Notes: generated by a model from the sequence alone, not told the origin. Numbered from the stretch's first letter, positions 15,661 to 25,689 are shown. The stretch: 64,000 nt of DNA from Halalkalibacillus sediminis (GCF_002844535.1 NZ_PJNH01000002.1:248001-312000); one strand, 5' to 3'. Program-made: numbers and translations.

Positions 15661-17154
15661 TTATATACCTCTCAATTCATGGATAGTGTTATGAATTTCA
15701 TTCTTGAATGTGAGATAAAAAAAGGCTGATATAGCTATTCCTGTCAAAATAATGGAATAGTAGGCTGGAAATGAGATCATCGCTTTTAATCCGGTTAAAG
15801 TCACCGTTACAGAAAGAGTATATACACAAACCTTCAAGAAGAACCTATGACGGTAAAACGTCAAAAAATGGGTTGTGCTAAAGAAGTAGTAAATAACTTG
15901 AATAGCCATTGAAACTGATGTTGCCAATGCTACTCCTTTAATAGCAAAAAATTGTGCTAACGTTATACTTAATATCAGATTAGAAATCAGACCCAAAACA
16001 CACCCAGCCAATAGAACTTTGTAAAGTTTGTATGCATAGAAATGCTGGGTAAAAAATTCTCTCAAAGCAATGAATACAATTCCGAACGCATAGTAGAACA
16101 ATGCTTTACTTGTAAGTGTTGTGGCATCAGTATCAAAGCTTCCTCTTTCATAAATGAGAGTAACTAAAGGGGTCGCTTCAATCAGTAAGAATATTGAAGT
16201 TGGAATTGACAGAAGAACGATAAGCTTTACTCCAACTTTAATTAATTTTTTATATAATGCATTTGCCATCCGGTTTTTAGCAAGCTTAGGGAAGAATATA
16301 GTTGATATTGGTATCATCACTATACTGAGAGGTAGCCATAACAATCGATAACTATAATTCAATGCAGAGACGCTTCCTGGATCTAGTGTTGATGCAACCA
16401 TCCTGTCAATGATCATATTCAGCTGAATTAATAATGCTGCTATTATAATCGGGTAGGAGGGTTTTAATAATTTAGCCACTAACTTAAAAGCATCCATATT
16501 AATTGTAGGTAAATAGCTTTTGCTTTCTATAGGTGAAAATGCTAGTTGAAATACCATTTGATTGAGCACCCCAAGTAATATTGCAAAAGGAAAGGCATAG
16601 TAACCCAAATGTGGGAAGCCCAAGATTATAAAGCAAATCACACTCAAGTTATTGATGACTAACCCAAAAGCTGGTGAAGCGAACTTCTCATTGGCGTGAA
16701 AAACTAAAGTTGATAGAGATATCCCTGTCATGAATAATATATTTGGAGCTAAAATTGCAACGATGAAGCTGGCTGTTTCCTTTTCAGTCTGGTTAAAACC
16801 AGGGGCGACCAGCTGAATAAGTGGAAGTGAAAAAACAATCAGTAATAATACAATTATTGATGATAATGAGAAGAAAAAACCTGTTAATTTACTAAGAAGC
16901 TGTTTATGTGATGAATCTTTTGTCTTATCTATATAAATAGGTAATAACCTACCGTTAATTACTGTTCCAATCAAAGTAAAAGATAATGTAGGTATGATTA
17001 AAGCGATGTAGAAAATGTCTGCAACGCTTGAGGTACCTAAGTAATTTGCTATAAGTGCTTCTCTCGCAAACCCCAAAATCTTACTTAAAATGATAAACAA
17101 AGCCATAGCTGAAAAGGATTTTAAAAACAATGGCTTACCAGTCATGGTCAGCAC
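15661..17154 (-). CDS. MurJ/MviN-like lipid-linked oligosaccharide flippase
   Basis: A 497-residue membrane protein with about 14 hydrophobic segments. The opening SKILGFAREALIANYLGTSS followed by ADIFYIALIIP is a hallmark of the MviN/MurJ branch of the MOP superfamily. Family members flip undecaprenyl-linked precursors across the membrane; MurJ itself moves lipid II. Placement between an O-antigen-ligase-like gene and a GT4 suggests a dedicated role for a surface polysaccharide rather than housekeeping lipid II transport. The start overlaps the preceding gene by 20 bases (or 11 with the second methionine at 17145), so translation is probably coupled. Confidence 0.85.
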   Translation of the reverse strand: MLTMTGKPLFLKSFSAMALFIILSKILGFAREALIANYLGTSSVADIFYIALIIPTLSFTLIGTVINGRLLPIYIDKTKDSSHKQLLSKLTGFFFSLSSIIVLLLIVFSLPLIQLVAPGFNQTEKETASFIVAILAPNILFMTGISLSTLVFHANEKFASPAFGLVINNLSVICFIILGFPHLGYYAFPFAILLGVLNQMVFQLAFSPIESKSYLPTINMDAFKLVAKLLKPSYPIIIAALLIQLNMIIDRMVASTLDPGSVSALNYSYRLLWLPLSIVMIPISTIFFPKLAKNRMANALYKKLIKVGVKLIVLLSIPTSIFLLIEATPLVTLIYERGSFDTDATTLTSKALFYYAFGIVFIALREFFTQHFYAYKLYKVLLAGCVLGLISNLILSITLAQFFAIKGVALATSVSMAIQVIYYFFSTTHFLTFYRHRFFLKVCVYTLSVTVTLTGLKAMISFPAYYSIILTGIAISAFFYLTFKNEIHNTIHELRGI

Positions 17155-18556
17155 CTAATTGAATGAGGAAACCCAATAAGCTGTAATAAAATATCATAAA
17201 GGTTTTATCTTCCAAGGTATTATAAAAGAGCGACGAAATCAGAAGCACTATTGTGGATGAAATAAAAACATTCACATAAAGTCTAGGTAAAGTTAAAATC
17301 AATTTTTTAGTTAAACTGACTATGAACCAAATTAAAAGAAAGTAACCGATGACACCAGTAGAAACAAGTAAGTAAATATACTGGTTATCAGCATATACCT
17401 TTTCGGGAATACCATACTTTTCATATATAGGAGAAGAATATTTTAACGTAGCGGCATCACCGAAAGTAGCAAGTCCAACGCCAGTTAGTGGATGATCTTT
17501 GAAGATCTCAATTCCTTTTAAGATGATATAAATTCTACCCCATTCAGTACTATCACTTATAGTTTCTTCATCAATGGCCGAACGTATTCTTTCTAGAAAG
17601 CTTTTATTATTTGGTGAGTGTTCAGGTTCATAAGACACTTCTTCTTTACTGTCAGTCGATGCGCTTTGGTCTGCTATCATGTTGGTAGGATAGTAAATCA
17701 TAACTATTGAAATAACCCCAACCAACAATACCCGTACGAGAAACTTCCAATTTTTTGATACTATGATGTATACTATTAACCCTAATAAATATGCTAAAAA
17801 TGCCCCCCTAGAGTAAGTCAATAGCGCGGTTCCTAGGATGACTGTTCTTGAGATATACAGTAGAACTTTGTTAGGTTTTGTGGCATAGTGTTCAAAAGCG
17901 AAAGTCAGGAAGAAAATGAAGAGAAGATACATAGCTAGTACATTCGGGTTACCGACCATACCGTAAACTCTATCAGTGTTCACATCTGATAATTTCCAAT
18001 TTGTCCAAGCATTTGGTACAAGCATAGTCCTGTGGAAGGTTTTTTCTATAATTCCGTGTAAACTAAGAATCATACCTACTATAATAGATGTAACCAATAA
18101 GTACATCTGTTCAATTCGTTCCCACTTAATCGTCAAGAATAAGAAAACCATTAATAAAAGTAATCCGAGAGAACGTAACTGAGTAACTACAGCCACTGGT
18201 CTTACTTCATTTATCAGAGCAATTATCGCACCTAGAAGGAAGACTCCTCCAAAGTAAAAGAATGGCTTCAGTTCTAGTAGAATTTTTGTGAACCTAGATT
18301 TGTTCTTCCAAATCATTATGAGTGAAGATAGTATGATGATGAGATCACCTAACCAAAGTAAAGTAGGATTTAACTCAACTATCAAAGGTCGCATAGGAAA
18401 ATATAAAAATAAAAAAACAATGTTTGTTTTAAGGAAATAAAAATTCATTGTCGTAACGAATAGTATGAAAAGAAAAGAAATTAATGGGTCAGAATAGAAA
18501 AAGTTTATGATTAGTAATAAAGTATATATTGATAAAATTACAACTGAAAATCGCAT
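17135..18556 (-). CDS. O-antigen ligase/polymerase family membrane protein
   Basis: A 473-residue protein with about 11-12 membrane segments. The large outer loop near residues 315-400 contains STEWGRIYIILKGIEIFKDH, GVGLATFGD and NQYIYLLVSTGVIGY, the Wzy_C/O-antigen ligase layout. It heads a reverse operon with a MurJ-like flippase and a GT4. It may polymerise or ligate a lipid-linked glycan outside the cell, comparable to TuaE in teichuronic acid synthesis. It is divergent from tagA with only 37 bases between starts, so promoters must overlap. Confidence 0.82.
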   Translation of the reverse strand: MRFSVVILSIYTLLLIINFFYSDPLISFLFILFVTTMNFYFLKTNIVFLFLYFPMRPLIVELNPTLLWLGDLIIILSSLIMIWKNKSRFTKILLELKPFFYFGGVFLLGAIIALINEVRPVAVVTQLRSLGLLLLMVFLFLTIKWERIEQMYLLVTSIIVGMILSLHGIIEKTFHRTMLVPNAWTNWKLSDVNTDRVYGMVGNPNVLAMYLLFIFFLTFAFEHYATKPNKVLLYISRTVILGTALLTYSRGAFLAYLLGLIVYIIVSKNWKFLVRVLLVGVISIVMIYYPTNMIADQSASTDSKEEVSYEPEHSPNNKSFLERIRSAIDEETISDSTEWGRIYIILKGIEIFKDHPLTGVGLATFGDAATLKYSSPIYEKYGIPEKVYADNQYIYLLVSTGVIGYFLLIWFIVSLTKKLILTLPRLYVNVFISSTIVLLISSLFYNTLEDKTFMIFYYSLLGFLIQLGADHDW

Positions 18557-18593
18557 TTAAACACACTCCAAACATAAATGAAGGGATTTTCTT

Positions 18594-19322
18594 ATGGAAA
18601 AACTAAACCATGTTGAAATATTAGGTGTCCCATTCCTAAAAAGTACTAAAAATCATTTTCTAGAAAATGAAATAGTACCTGCTATCAAAAGTGATGAAAA
18701 ACGTTTCATCATTACTGCTAATCCGGAAATCGTCATGCATGCATATAATGATGAGAGCTACAAAACCATTATGAATCAGGCTGATTATGTAATTGCTGAT
18801 GGAATTGGTATTATTATTGCCTCAAAAATCAAAAAAAATCCCTTACCGGAGCGGATTCCTGGTTTTGAATTAATGAATGATTTGTTGATTTTCGCTAATA
18901 AGGAAAAGCTAAAAGTATACTTCTTCGGTGGAAAAGAGAAAGTTCTCAATCATTCAGTTGAAAATATAAGAAATAAATTTTCAGATCTTAAGGTGGTAGG
19001 GTCTCATCATGGATATGTAGATTTGGATGATGAAGAAGTTATAAACCAAGTAATGGATGCGAGGCCAGACATTGTTCTAGTAGCCCTGGGGTGCCCAAAG
19101 CAGGAAGAATGGATAGATCAAAACAAGGACAAACTACAAAAAGGGATTTTGATGGGAGTTGGAGGAAGTTTTGATGTTTGGGCTGGAGAAACACGAAGAG
19201 CGCCTGAATTTTGGATTAAGCTGAACTTGGAATGGTTATACAGATTGATCAAACAACCAAGTAGGATGAGGAGAGTGCTCAAACTGCCACAATTCATCAT
19301 ACATGTTTTAAGGGGAAAATAA
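18594..19322 (+). CDS. tagA: N-acetylmannosaminyltransferase of the teichoic acid linkage unit
   Basis: A 242-residue WecG/TagA/CpsF family enzyme. Conserved features are RFIITANPEIVMHA, YVIADGIGIIIASK with the catalytic-type aspartate, RIPGFELMNDLL, YFFGGKEKV, LVALGCPKQEEWI and GVGGSFDVWAGETRRAPEF. It transfers ManNAc from UDP-ManNAc onto undecaprenyl-PP-GlcNAc, the second step of wall teichoic acid synthesis, at the inner membrane face. AAGGGAT precedes the ATG. UDP-ManNAc epimerase (mnaA) is not in the window; its product would also be needed by the WecC-like dehydrogenase at 42653. Confidence 0.95.
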   Translation: MEKLNHVEILGVPFLKSTKNHFLENEIVPAIKSDEKRFIITANPEIVMHAYNDESYKTIMNQADYVIADGIGIIIASKIKKNPLPERIPGFELMNDLLIFANKEKLKVYFFGGKEKVLNHSVENIRNKFSDLKVVGSHHGYVDLDDEEVINQVMDARPDIVLVALGCPKQEEWIDQNKDKLQKGILMGVGGSFDVWAGETRRAPEFWIKLNLEWLYRLIKQPSRMRRVLKLPQFIIHVLRGK

Positions 19323-19341
19323 TTCAAAAAGGAAGACCTTA

Positions 19342-20466
19342 ATGCGTGTATTACATTTAAATGCAGGAAATGAGACAGGAGGCGGTATGGTTCATATCCT
19401 CAACTTATTTTCTCATTTTGATCAAAGTGAAATTACATTAGGATTGTTTCAAAAAGGTGAATTTTATCAAAATGCGTTAAAAAAACAAATTCCAGTTAAA
19501 TTGTTTTCGAGTAAAAACACCAAGGATTTAAAGGTGTTACACAAGCTCATTAGATATATCAATGATTCGGAATTCGATTTCATTCATACTCATGGACCAA
19601 GAGCAACTTTTTTCTTAGCTATTATTAAGCCATTCATAAATACTCCTGTAATAACTACTATTCACAGTAATCCTAGCGAAGACTTTGTGGGGAAAGGGTT
19701 TAAGGGGAAGATATACCACTCTCTACACCGTTTTTCATTTCGTTATGTAGATCATTTTGTAGTCGTGTCAGAGGAGTTTACGCGGATGATGAAGAGGAAC
19801 TTCAACCTAAACGACCATCAACTTAATACTATATATAATGGTATTGATTTTGACCAACATCTTTTATCTGTTAGTAAGGAAAAATACGGGTACAATAGAG
19901 ATGATTTTTTAATTATGATGCCTGCTAGGCTAGAGAAAGTGAAGCAACATCATTTAGCGATTAAAGCGGTGAAGAGTTTAGTGTTAAAGTATCCACAAGT
20001 TAAATTGCTTCTCCTAGGTGATGGAAGTGAAATGGGTAATGTTAGCCGACTTATTTCCGATTTAGGGCTATCTGAGAAAGTTCACCTTTTAGGCTATAGG
20101 GAAGATATTCAAGAATTCCTCTCATGTGCGGACCTTGTATTGTTAACATCCAAAAGTGAAAGCTTCCCTCTTGTTCTACTTGAAGCAGCAAGAGCCAAGG
20201 TCCCGATTGTTACGACAGATGTAGGTGATGTTTCTAAACTTATTCCTGATAAGAAGTTTGGATGGGTTGTAAAAGATCATTCTATAGATGGAATCGAGGC
20301 TGCAATTATCGAGGTTATAAATGAGAGCAAAAAGGGTATATATAAGCCACAGTGCATAAAATTATATGAGTATGCATCAAAACGTTTTTCGATGAAACAT
20401 TTTTGTGATTCATATCGTCATATATACAGGGAACTCCACTCTCATTATAACAAGAAATTACTTTGA
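19342..20466 (+). CDS. glycosyltransferase family 4
   Basis: A 374-residue GT-B enzyme. Marks are HLNAGNETGGGMVHILNLF at the acceptor side, NTIYNGIDFDQH, MMPARLEKVKQHHLAIKAV starting the donor domain, and SKSESFPLVLLEAARAKVPI with the conserved E..L.E motif. It lies 19 bases after tagA and before tagO on the same strand. It may decorate the teichoic acid or work with the neighbouring reverse-strand glycan set. The sugar is not identifiable. Confidence 0.85.
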   Translation: MRVLHLNAGNETGGGMVHILNLFSHFDQSEITLGLFQKGEFYQNALKKQIPVKLFSSKNTKDLKVLHKLIRYINDSEFDFIHTHGPRATFFLAIIKPFINTPVITTIHSNPSEDFVGKGFKGKIYHSLHRFSFRYVDHFVVVSEEFTRMMKRNFNLNDHQLNTIYNGIDFDQHLLSVSKEKYGYNRDDFLIMMPARLEKVKQHHLAIKAVKSLVLKYPQVKLLLLGDGSEMGNVSRLISDLGLSEKVHLLGYREDIQEFLSCADLVLLTSKSESFPLVLLEAARAKVPIVTTDVGDVSKLIPDKKFGWVVKDHSIDGIEAAIIEVINESKKGIYKPQCIKLYEYASKRFSMKHFCDSYRHIYRELHSHYNKKLL

Positions 20467-20557
20467 AAAATGTTAAGACATTGTAAAGAAATATATACAG
20501 AAATCGACATTTATTGTGATAGAATGTTCCTTAGGACTGAAAATTGAGGTGACACAC

Positions 20558-21619
20558 ATGTCCTTTTTAGATATGATCATTGCATTTATAATTACATTCA
20601 TAATTACTATTATCATTACCCCCTTGATAATCAAGGCTAGTAAGAAATTTGGGGTAGTCGACAGACCTAATGATCGGAAAAAGCATAATGGTGAAATTCC
20701 TTTATTAGGAGGCTTAGCCCTAATTCTGCCGATAACCATTGGGCTTATTTGGTTACAGCCAGAACACCCTCAATTATTTGCTATTTCATTAGGCGCCTTG
20801 TTAATCATAACGATAGGTGTAGTTGATGATTTATATTCAGTTAAACCAGTTGTTAAATTATTTGCTCAGATTACAGCTTCTATAATGGTGATTGCTGCTG
20901 GGTTAAAAATTGAATTTTTAACGATCCCTTTTATGGGGAGTGTGGACTTGGGAGTCTGGAGCTACATCATTACCGTACTTTGGATTGTCGGAATCACTAA
21001 TGCAATCAATTTAATAGACGGATTAGATGGTTTGGCTGGGGGAGTATCTGCAATTGCCTTCCTAAGTATGTTCGTTATGGCCATCACTGATGGTGTAACC
21101 ATTGTCATAATCCTAAGTATCTTATTCATTGCTGCATTATCCGGTTTTCTAATATATAATTTTTATCCTGCAAAAATCTTTTTAGGGGATACTGGTTCTC
21201 TTTTTATAGGTTATTCGATTGCGGTAGTGTCCATGTTGGGACTATTTAAAAATGTAACGCTTTTCAGCTTCATTATTCCAATTGTTATGCTATTAATTCC
21301 GATTTGCGACACAATTTTTGCGATCATACGAAGAGCTATTAATAAACAGCATATAATGACGGCAGACAGGAAACACATTCATTACGTATTATTGGAAATG
21401 GGCTTTAGCCACCGGGCCACTGTCCTAATGATGTATGCATTTAGCGCGTTTTTTGGGGCTATGGCAATAATCTTTACCAATGCTACGATGATTCTGTCGT
21501 TATTCATCATGGCCTTTGTGATACTAGCTTTACATCTTTTGGCTGAGCTGACGGGTGTAGTCCAAGGGGGCAGGACACCAGTTCTTAACCAGCTGAAAAG
21601 GTTGCTTAACCCAAAATAA
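20558..21619 (+). CDS. tagO: undecaprenyl-phosphate GlcNAc-1-phosphate transferase
   Basis: A membrane enzyme of about 353 residues in the MraY/WecA/TagO family, with about ten or eleven membrane segments. It shows VDRPNDRKKH, the magnesium-binding VVDDLYSVKP, NAINLIDGLDGLAGGVS, FLGDTGSLFIGY and the cytosolic ADRKHIHYVLLEMGFSHR histidine loop. It starts wall teichoic acid by placing GlcNAc-1-phosphate on undecaprenyl phosphate. The ATG at 20558 with TTGAGGTG upstream is preferred over the longer frame from 20516. A hairpin with a weak T-run follows. Confidence 0.95.
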   Translation: MSFLDMIIAFIITFIITIIITPLIIKASKKFGVVDRPNDRKKHNGEIPLLGGLALILPITIGLIWLQPEHPQLFAISLGALLIITIGVVDDLYSVKPVVKLFAQITASIMVIAAGLKIEFLTIPFMGSVDLGVWSYIITVLWIVGITNAINLIDGLDGLAGGVSAIAFLSMFVMAITDGVTIVIILSILFIAALSGFLIYNFYPAKIFLGDTGSLFIGYSIAVVSMLGLFKNVTLFSFIIPIVMLLIPICDTIFAIIRRAINKQHIMTADRKHIHYVLLEMGFSHRATVLMMYAFSAFFGAMAIIFTNATMILSLFIMAFVILALHLLAELTGVVQGGRTPVLNQLKRLLNPK

Positions 21620-21655
21620 GAATAGAATTTATATTTGAATTACCCATATAATTTA

Positions 21656-21687
21656 GGGGCTATCTGTTTTAGTACAGATAGTCTCTT
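21656..21687 (+). terminator. probable terminator after tagO
   Basis: CTATCTGT at 21660-21667 pairs with ACAGATAG at 21674-21681, followed by a T-rich tail (TCTCTTT). The stem is good and the tail weak. Confidence 0.6.
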
Positions 21688-21728
21688 TAGGTTAAAAGGA
21701 TATTTGTTAAATTAAGGAGAGAACACCA

Positions 21729-24542
21729 TTGAATATCAAAACAATTTTGAAGAGAGTTTACAGAAAAGCCGTTGCCTTAAAAAAATCTAGAAATCAAATC
21801 TCAGTTGAAAATGTCTACCTTGAAAATGGTATATATTTTATTCAAGTCAAAAAAAATAAATTCAATGGAAAGATTTTTAAGAAGAATTCTTCACTTATTT
21901 TTTCCGACAAAGTAAAAGAGGTAGAGTTGCCGCTTATTCTAAAACACATTAAAGATAATTCATACGTACTTCCGGTCAAATTGAAAGATTTACCTGAAAT
22001 AAAAAAAGACGAGACAAATTGGCATATAAAATTACTTTATCAAAAGTCTAAACCTAAGAAATTCTCATTTGTAGTAGGTAAAAAATTGAAGCGGTACTTG
22101 CATACACAAAAATTCTTTGAGGATGGACAAACCTATTCATTAAAAGCTACACGCCATAATAAATTGATGATTAATCATTTTGATCAGAAAAATACAGAAG
22201 ACATCAAGCACCTAATCAACAATGTCCATAATTTGAGGGAGGAAGAGGGTTATCTATTAATAAGTGGAGACTTCATCGGGGAACAATTCCTGTTCACTCA
22301 ACCATTTGACGGAATCAAACTAGTTTCTCATTCCAGAGGATCCAGAATGAAACAGGAGTATAGAGTAGAAATGATTGGTGATGCCCAGTGGACGGTAAGA
22401 ATCCCTTATGAAGATTTTCCTAGTTCTAAAACTATTCTGGATTTTTATTTCCTTTTATTCAAAAATAATCAGGAATTTAGGTTCAGGGTGAAACTGATTG
22501 ATGATTTTGGTGTCTCAGATAGAAAGTTCATAGTCGACCACGATAAAAAAGGAGCTATTGAATATACACCTTATCAAACAGAGCTCTACTCATTGTCCAT
22601 CAAATCTGATGTTAAAACGATAAAACTTAACAGCCTCGAGGTAGATGAGAGCCCTGATTCATATATTATTACTGGGCGTATCAAGAAGAAGTACAATCTG
22701 GTTCGACCAGAAGTAGTATTTAAAAACCGCGATAGCGAAAACTTCATCAGCTTTACTGCTGAATTAAGAACTGATCAGAATTTTCATTATTTCTCTGCGG
22801 AAGTATCTAAAGAAGTACTGTTTAATGATGAATTAGTTATATATGATATATACATGTCAGATTTTGTTGAAGGGAACAGGATTAAATTCCGTTTAAAACG
22901 AAAGTCCACAAATTTAAAATGGGACACTATCAAAGAGTTTTTCGACGGCAACAACTTTTATCAATCTTTTTTCTATTCCACTGAATTCGGAAACCTTTCA
23001 TATGGGATAGTGAAACCTTCAATATCTAAAAAGGTAGATCATGCAATTATAAAAGATAACAATGTAAAGATTAAAGGTGAAGCGTATATAGAACGTGAAA
23101 ACGTGGAAGATATTTCTCAACAGCAGCTAATGGTAGTCTTTATGAATAGGGAATCTGAAAGAGAAATAATATGTACTCAAGAAGGAAATAAAATTGATGT
23201 CTCCTATCCATTAGAAAAGATATCTGATCTTATCGCACAACCCAAGGATATTGTTGACATTTATATAAGGGTACAAATCAACGGGTTCATGAATCAAAGA
23301 AAACTTGGCTTGGACGAGTATGATTACTTAAAGGATGATTACCTTGCAAAGGGTTTTATTGAGGGTGCTACAAACTCAATTCAAATGTTCATGACACTGA
23401 CTCCCTACGGGAACGTTAAATTAGAAACTCAAAGCTATCCTAATGAGTATTTCCAATTACTCGAGCAATCATCTTTAGATGGCACATCAGGTGATATTTG
23501 GTTGATAGGGGAACGACCGGATACCGCTCAGGATACAGGTTATCATTTCTTTAAGCATTTGAGAGAACACCACCCTGAGATTGAAGCTTATTATGTAATT
23601 GAACAGGATTCTGAAGATGAAAAGAATGTTGCTCGCTTTGGTAATGTATTACACCTCGGAACTGATGAGCACATCAATAAGAGCCTTCAGGCTAGTGCGT
23701 TCTTCTGCTCGCATGACATTGAATACATTTTGCCGTTCAAGGGCAAAGACATGGTCAATTACAGAAACGGATTGAGAGTCTTCTTACAACACGGTGTCTT
23801 AGGTAGAAAGAATGTTGAGTATCATAAAATTTATTATAAATACCCTTTTAATATGGTGTGCGTCAGCTCGGAACCTGAGAAAGACCTTGTAGTCGAAAAA
23901 TTGAAATATGAAGAAGAAGAAGTTGTTGTAACTGGATTGTCAAGATTCGACAACTTATTTGAAACCACTGAAGAGAATAGAATTCTTTTGATTCCGACAT
24001 GGAGGCAGTGGCTTAATACCACTGAGACATTCAAAGAATCGGAGTACTGGTCAAGATATCTTTCGCTATTAGCGAATGAGAGGTTGTTATCACTGTTAGA
24101 GAAACATGATTTAATTCTTGATTTTTACCCTCACTACCGAATGCAACAATTCATTGAGGAGAGTAACATAGTTCTCGATTCCAAAATTAATTTAATAAGA
24201 TTGGGTGAGGTTAATGTTCAAGATCTATTAAAGCGGAGTGAACTAATGATTACTGACTTTTCTAGTGTGTCATTTGATTTTAATTTCATGCACAAACCTG
24301 TCATGTTCTATCATTTTGACTTCAGAAGGTTTTTCGCAAGAGGGATTCTTCGTCCTAAAAATGAAACATTTCTAGGGGATATTGCTACTTCAGAGGAAGA
24401 GTTAGTGGACCGAATTCAAGAGAGTATTGAAAAAGGTTTCCAGGAAAAAGAAGAAGTTGAAACAAAAAGGGATCAGATTCTTGCGCATACAGATAATGAA
24501 AACAGTGAAAGAATATTTCGAGCAGCAAACAAATATTTATAA
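21729..24542 (+). CDS. large TagF-like CDP-glycerol:poly(glycerophosphate) glycerophosphotransferase
   Basis: A 937-residue protein. The first ~590 residues are mostly beta-rich and charged with no recognisable catalytic motif, probably substrate-recognition or membrane-binding modules. The last ~330 residues are the glycerophosphotransferase domain: GDIWLIGERPDTAQD, FLQHGVLGRKNV (HG kept, but the tryptophan of the usual WHG is absent), LIPTWRQWLN, LDFYPHYRMQ and LMITDFSSVSFDFNFM. It is longer than B. subtilis TagF (about 746). It begins with TTG behind AAGGAGAG and ends at a strong terminator. It probably builds or modifies the main teichoic acid chain; a different polyol phosphate donor is possible. 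Confidence 0.82.
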   Translation: MNIKTILKRVYRKAVALKKSRNQISVENVYLENGIYFIQVKKNKFNGKIFKKNSSLIFSDKVKEVELPLILKHIKDNSYVLPVKLKDLPEIKKDETNWHIKLLYQKSKPKKFSFVVGKKLKRYLHTQKFFEDGQTYSLKATRHNKLMINHFDQKNTEDIKHLINNVHNLREEEGYLLISGDFIGEQFLFTQPFDGIKLVSHSRGSRMKQEYRVEMIGDAQWTVRIPYEDFPSSKTILDFYFLLFKNNQEFRFRVKLIDDFGVSDRKFIVDHDKKGAIEYTPYQTELYSLSIKSDVKTIKLNSLEVDESPDSYIITGRIKKKYNLVRPEVVFKNRDSENFISFTAELRTDQNFHYFSAEVSKEVLFNDELVIYDIYMSDFVEGNRIKFRLKRKSTNLKWDTIKEFFDGNNFYQSFFYSTEFGNLSYGIVKPSISKKVDHAIIKDNNVKIKGEAYIERENVEDISQQQLMVVFMNRESEREIICTQEGNKIDVSYPLEKISDLIAQPKDIVDIYIRVQINGFMNQRKLGLDEYDYLKDDYLAKGFIEGATNSIQMFMTLTPYGNVKLETQSYPNEYFQLLEQSSLDGTSGDIWLIGERPDTAQDTGYHFFKHLREHHPEIEAYYVIEQDSEDEKNVARFGNVLHLGTDEHINKSLQASAFFCSHDIEYILPFKGKDMVNYRNGLRVFLQHGVLGRKNVEYHKIYYKYPFNMVCVSSEPEKDLVVEKLKYEEEEVVVTGLSRFDNLFETTEENRILLIPTWRQWLNTTETFKESEYWSRYLSLLANERLLSLLEKHDLILDFYPHYRMQQFIEESNIVLDSKINLIRLGEVNVQDLLKRSELMITDFSSVSFDFNFMHKPVMFYHFDFRRFFARGILRPKNETFLGDIATSEEELVDRIQESIEKGFQEKEEVETKRDQILAHTDNENSERIFRAANKYL

Positions 24543-24557
24543 TCACAGATTTTATAT

Positions 24558-24617
24558 GCTCCTCTTTGAGTAGCCAGATTAAAACTAAGATCTGTTACTT
24601 AAGGGGAGTATTTTTTT
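24558..24617 (+). terminator. long intrinsic terminator after the TagF-like gene
   Basis: GCTCCTC... from 24558 pairs with ...AAGGGGAGT ending at 24609 (one bulge, several G-U pairs), with CAGAT/ATCTG stacked inside, then seven T at 24611-24617. Confidence 0.8.
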
Positions 24618-24659
24618 ATTTTCGGCTCTAGAATAATTGTTGGGGTAAGGTCGTTTTCT

Positions 24660-25640
24660 GACAATAAAAAACACGCAAACTCCTACTTTTGTTAAACTTC
24701 ATTTGGAGTTGGAACGTCAACCTCATCACTGTCCTTCTTGTGGGACATTGACAACGAAGGTTCATGATTATCGACAACAGAAAATCCGACATATTCAGAT
24801 TTTTGGTCTCGAAACAAAGACTTTTTATTGAAAACGACGCTATATATGCATTGATAGTGACTGAGGTAAACGCTTCTATGAAGGGAATCGGTTGGTGGAA
24901 AGGTACCAACGGCAGTCAAGAGAGTTTAACCAAGCTGTTGGGATCGGTCTAATTATTGGAAGAATTTTGAATGTGAGGCTACTATATTTGTTACTTCTTC
25001 TGCCACCGTGATACGCGAGTTTGATGAAGTTTCTTCGAAAAAATTAATGCAAGCCAAGGAATTACTAGAGGTGCCTGCCATTTATCAATACAATGGTGAT
25101 GAAGGGGGAGAAAAAAGTATCAGACTGTTATTGCAGATCCGGTGAATCGTCAACCTTTAGATGTTTTTAAGGGCCTTAAGAAAGAGTATTTACGCAAGCA
25201 TGGTTCGAAGGTCTAGACTGTCGTCATGGATATGAGCCAATCATTTAAAGCAGCAATGAATCAAGCCTTAAGGCGACCCATTGTCGTAGCCGATCGTTTT
25301 CATTTTTGTCGTTTATACTTACTGAGCCCTTGAAAAGGTTCGACGCTCTGTACAAAACGAATTTGATAACTATGATCGTCAATTAAAAGAAGCCTACCGA
25401 AATGGTTTGAGTCTACTAAACAAACTGGTCCAGAGGACCTTGATGATACAAGGAATCGTTTATATGGCTACTATGAGTTAGTTCAATCATCAGGAATCCA
25501 TGAATTTGCAGCAGCGATTAAAACGTTTAAAAACTGGCAAAAAAATATCATGAGCAGCTTTGAATTTGACTTACACAATGGCTATGTAGAAGGCATCAAT
25601 AACCATGGAATTGATTATCGACAAATAACACATTTATAGA
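24660..25640 (+). pseudogene. decayed ISL3-family transposase
   Basis: The stretch is broken by frameshifts and stops. In changing frames it reads KLHLELERQ then HCPSCGTLTTKVHDYR (the ISL3 zinc-finger start), IRHIQIFGLETKTFYW, ATVIREFDEVSSKKLM, VIADPVNRQPLDVFKGLK, VMDMSQSFKAAMNQAL, PIVVADRFHF and GYVEGINN. These follow the order of an ISL3 transposase, ending short of its C-terminus. A possible left terminal repeat (GGCTCTAGAATAATTG) lies near 24624, but no matching right end is seen before the sat promoter. The element is dead and truncated at its right side. Nothing else is seen between 24618 and 25660. Confidence 0.82.
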
Positions 25641-25660
25641 TGAATTACTCTTAAAAGAAA

Positions 25661-25689
25661 TTGTAATAAAGAGGGAAAAGTATTATAAT
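25661..25689 (+). promoter_or_regulatory. promoter of the sat-cysC-cysQ operon
   Basis: TTGTAA at 25661-25666 and TATAAT at 25684-25689 are separated by exactly 17 bases, 34 bases before the sat start codon. The promoter lies immediately after the transposase remnant. No riboswitch or T-box-like structure is seen in the short leader. Confidence 0.7.

Noticed and set aside
20516-20557. Longer N-terminus for TagO
   Set aside because: The frame opens upstream, but the ATG at 20558 has the ribosome site and gives the normal membrane start.
24660-25640. A functional ISL3 element
   Set aside because: Several frameshifts and stops, a missing C-terminus and no right terminal repeat.
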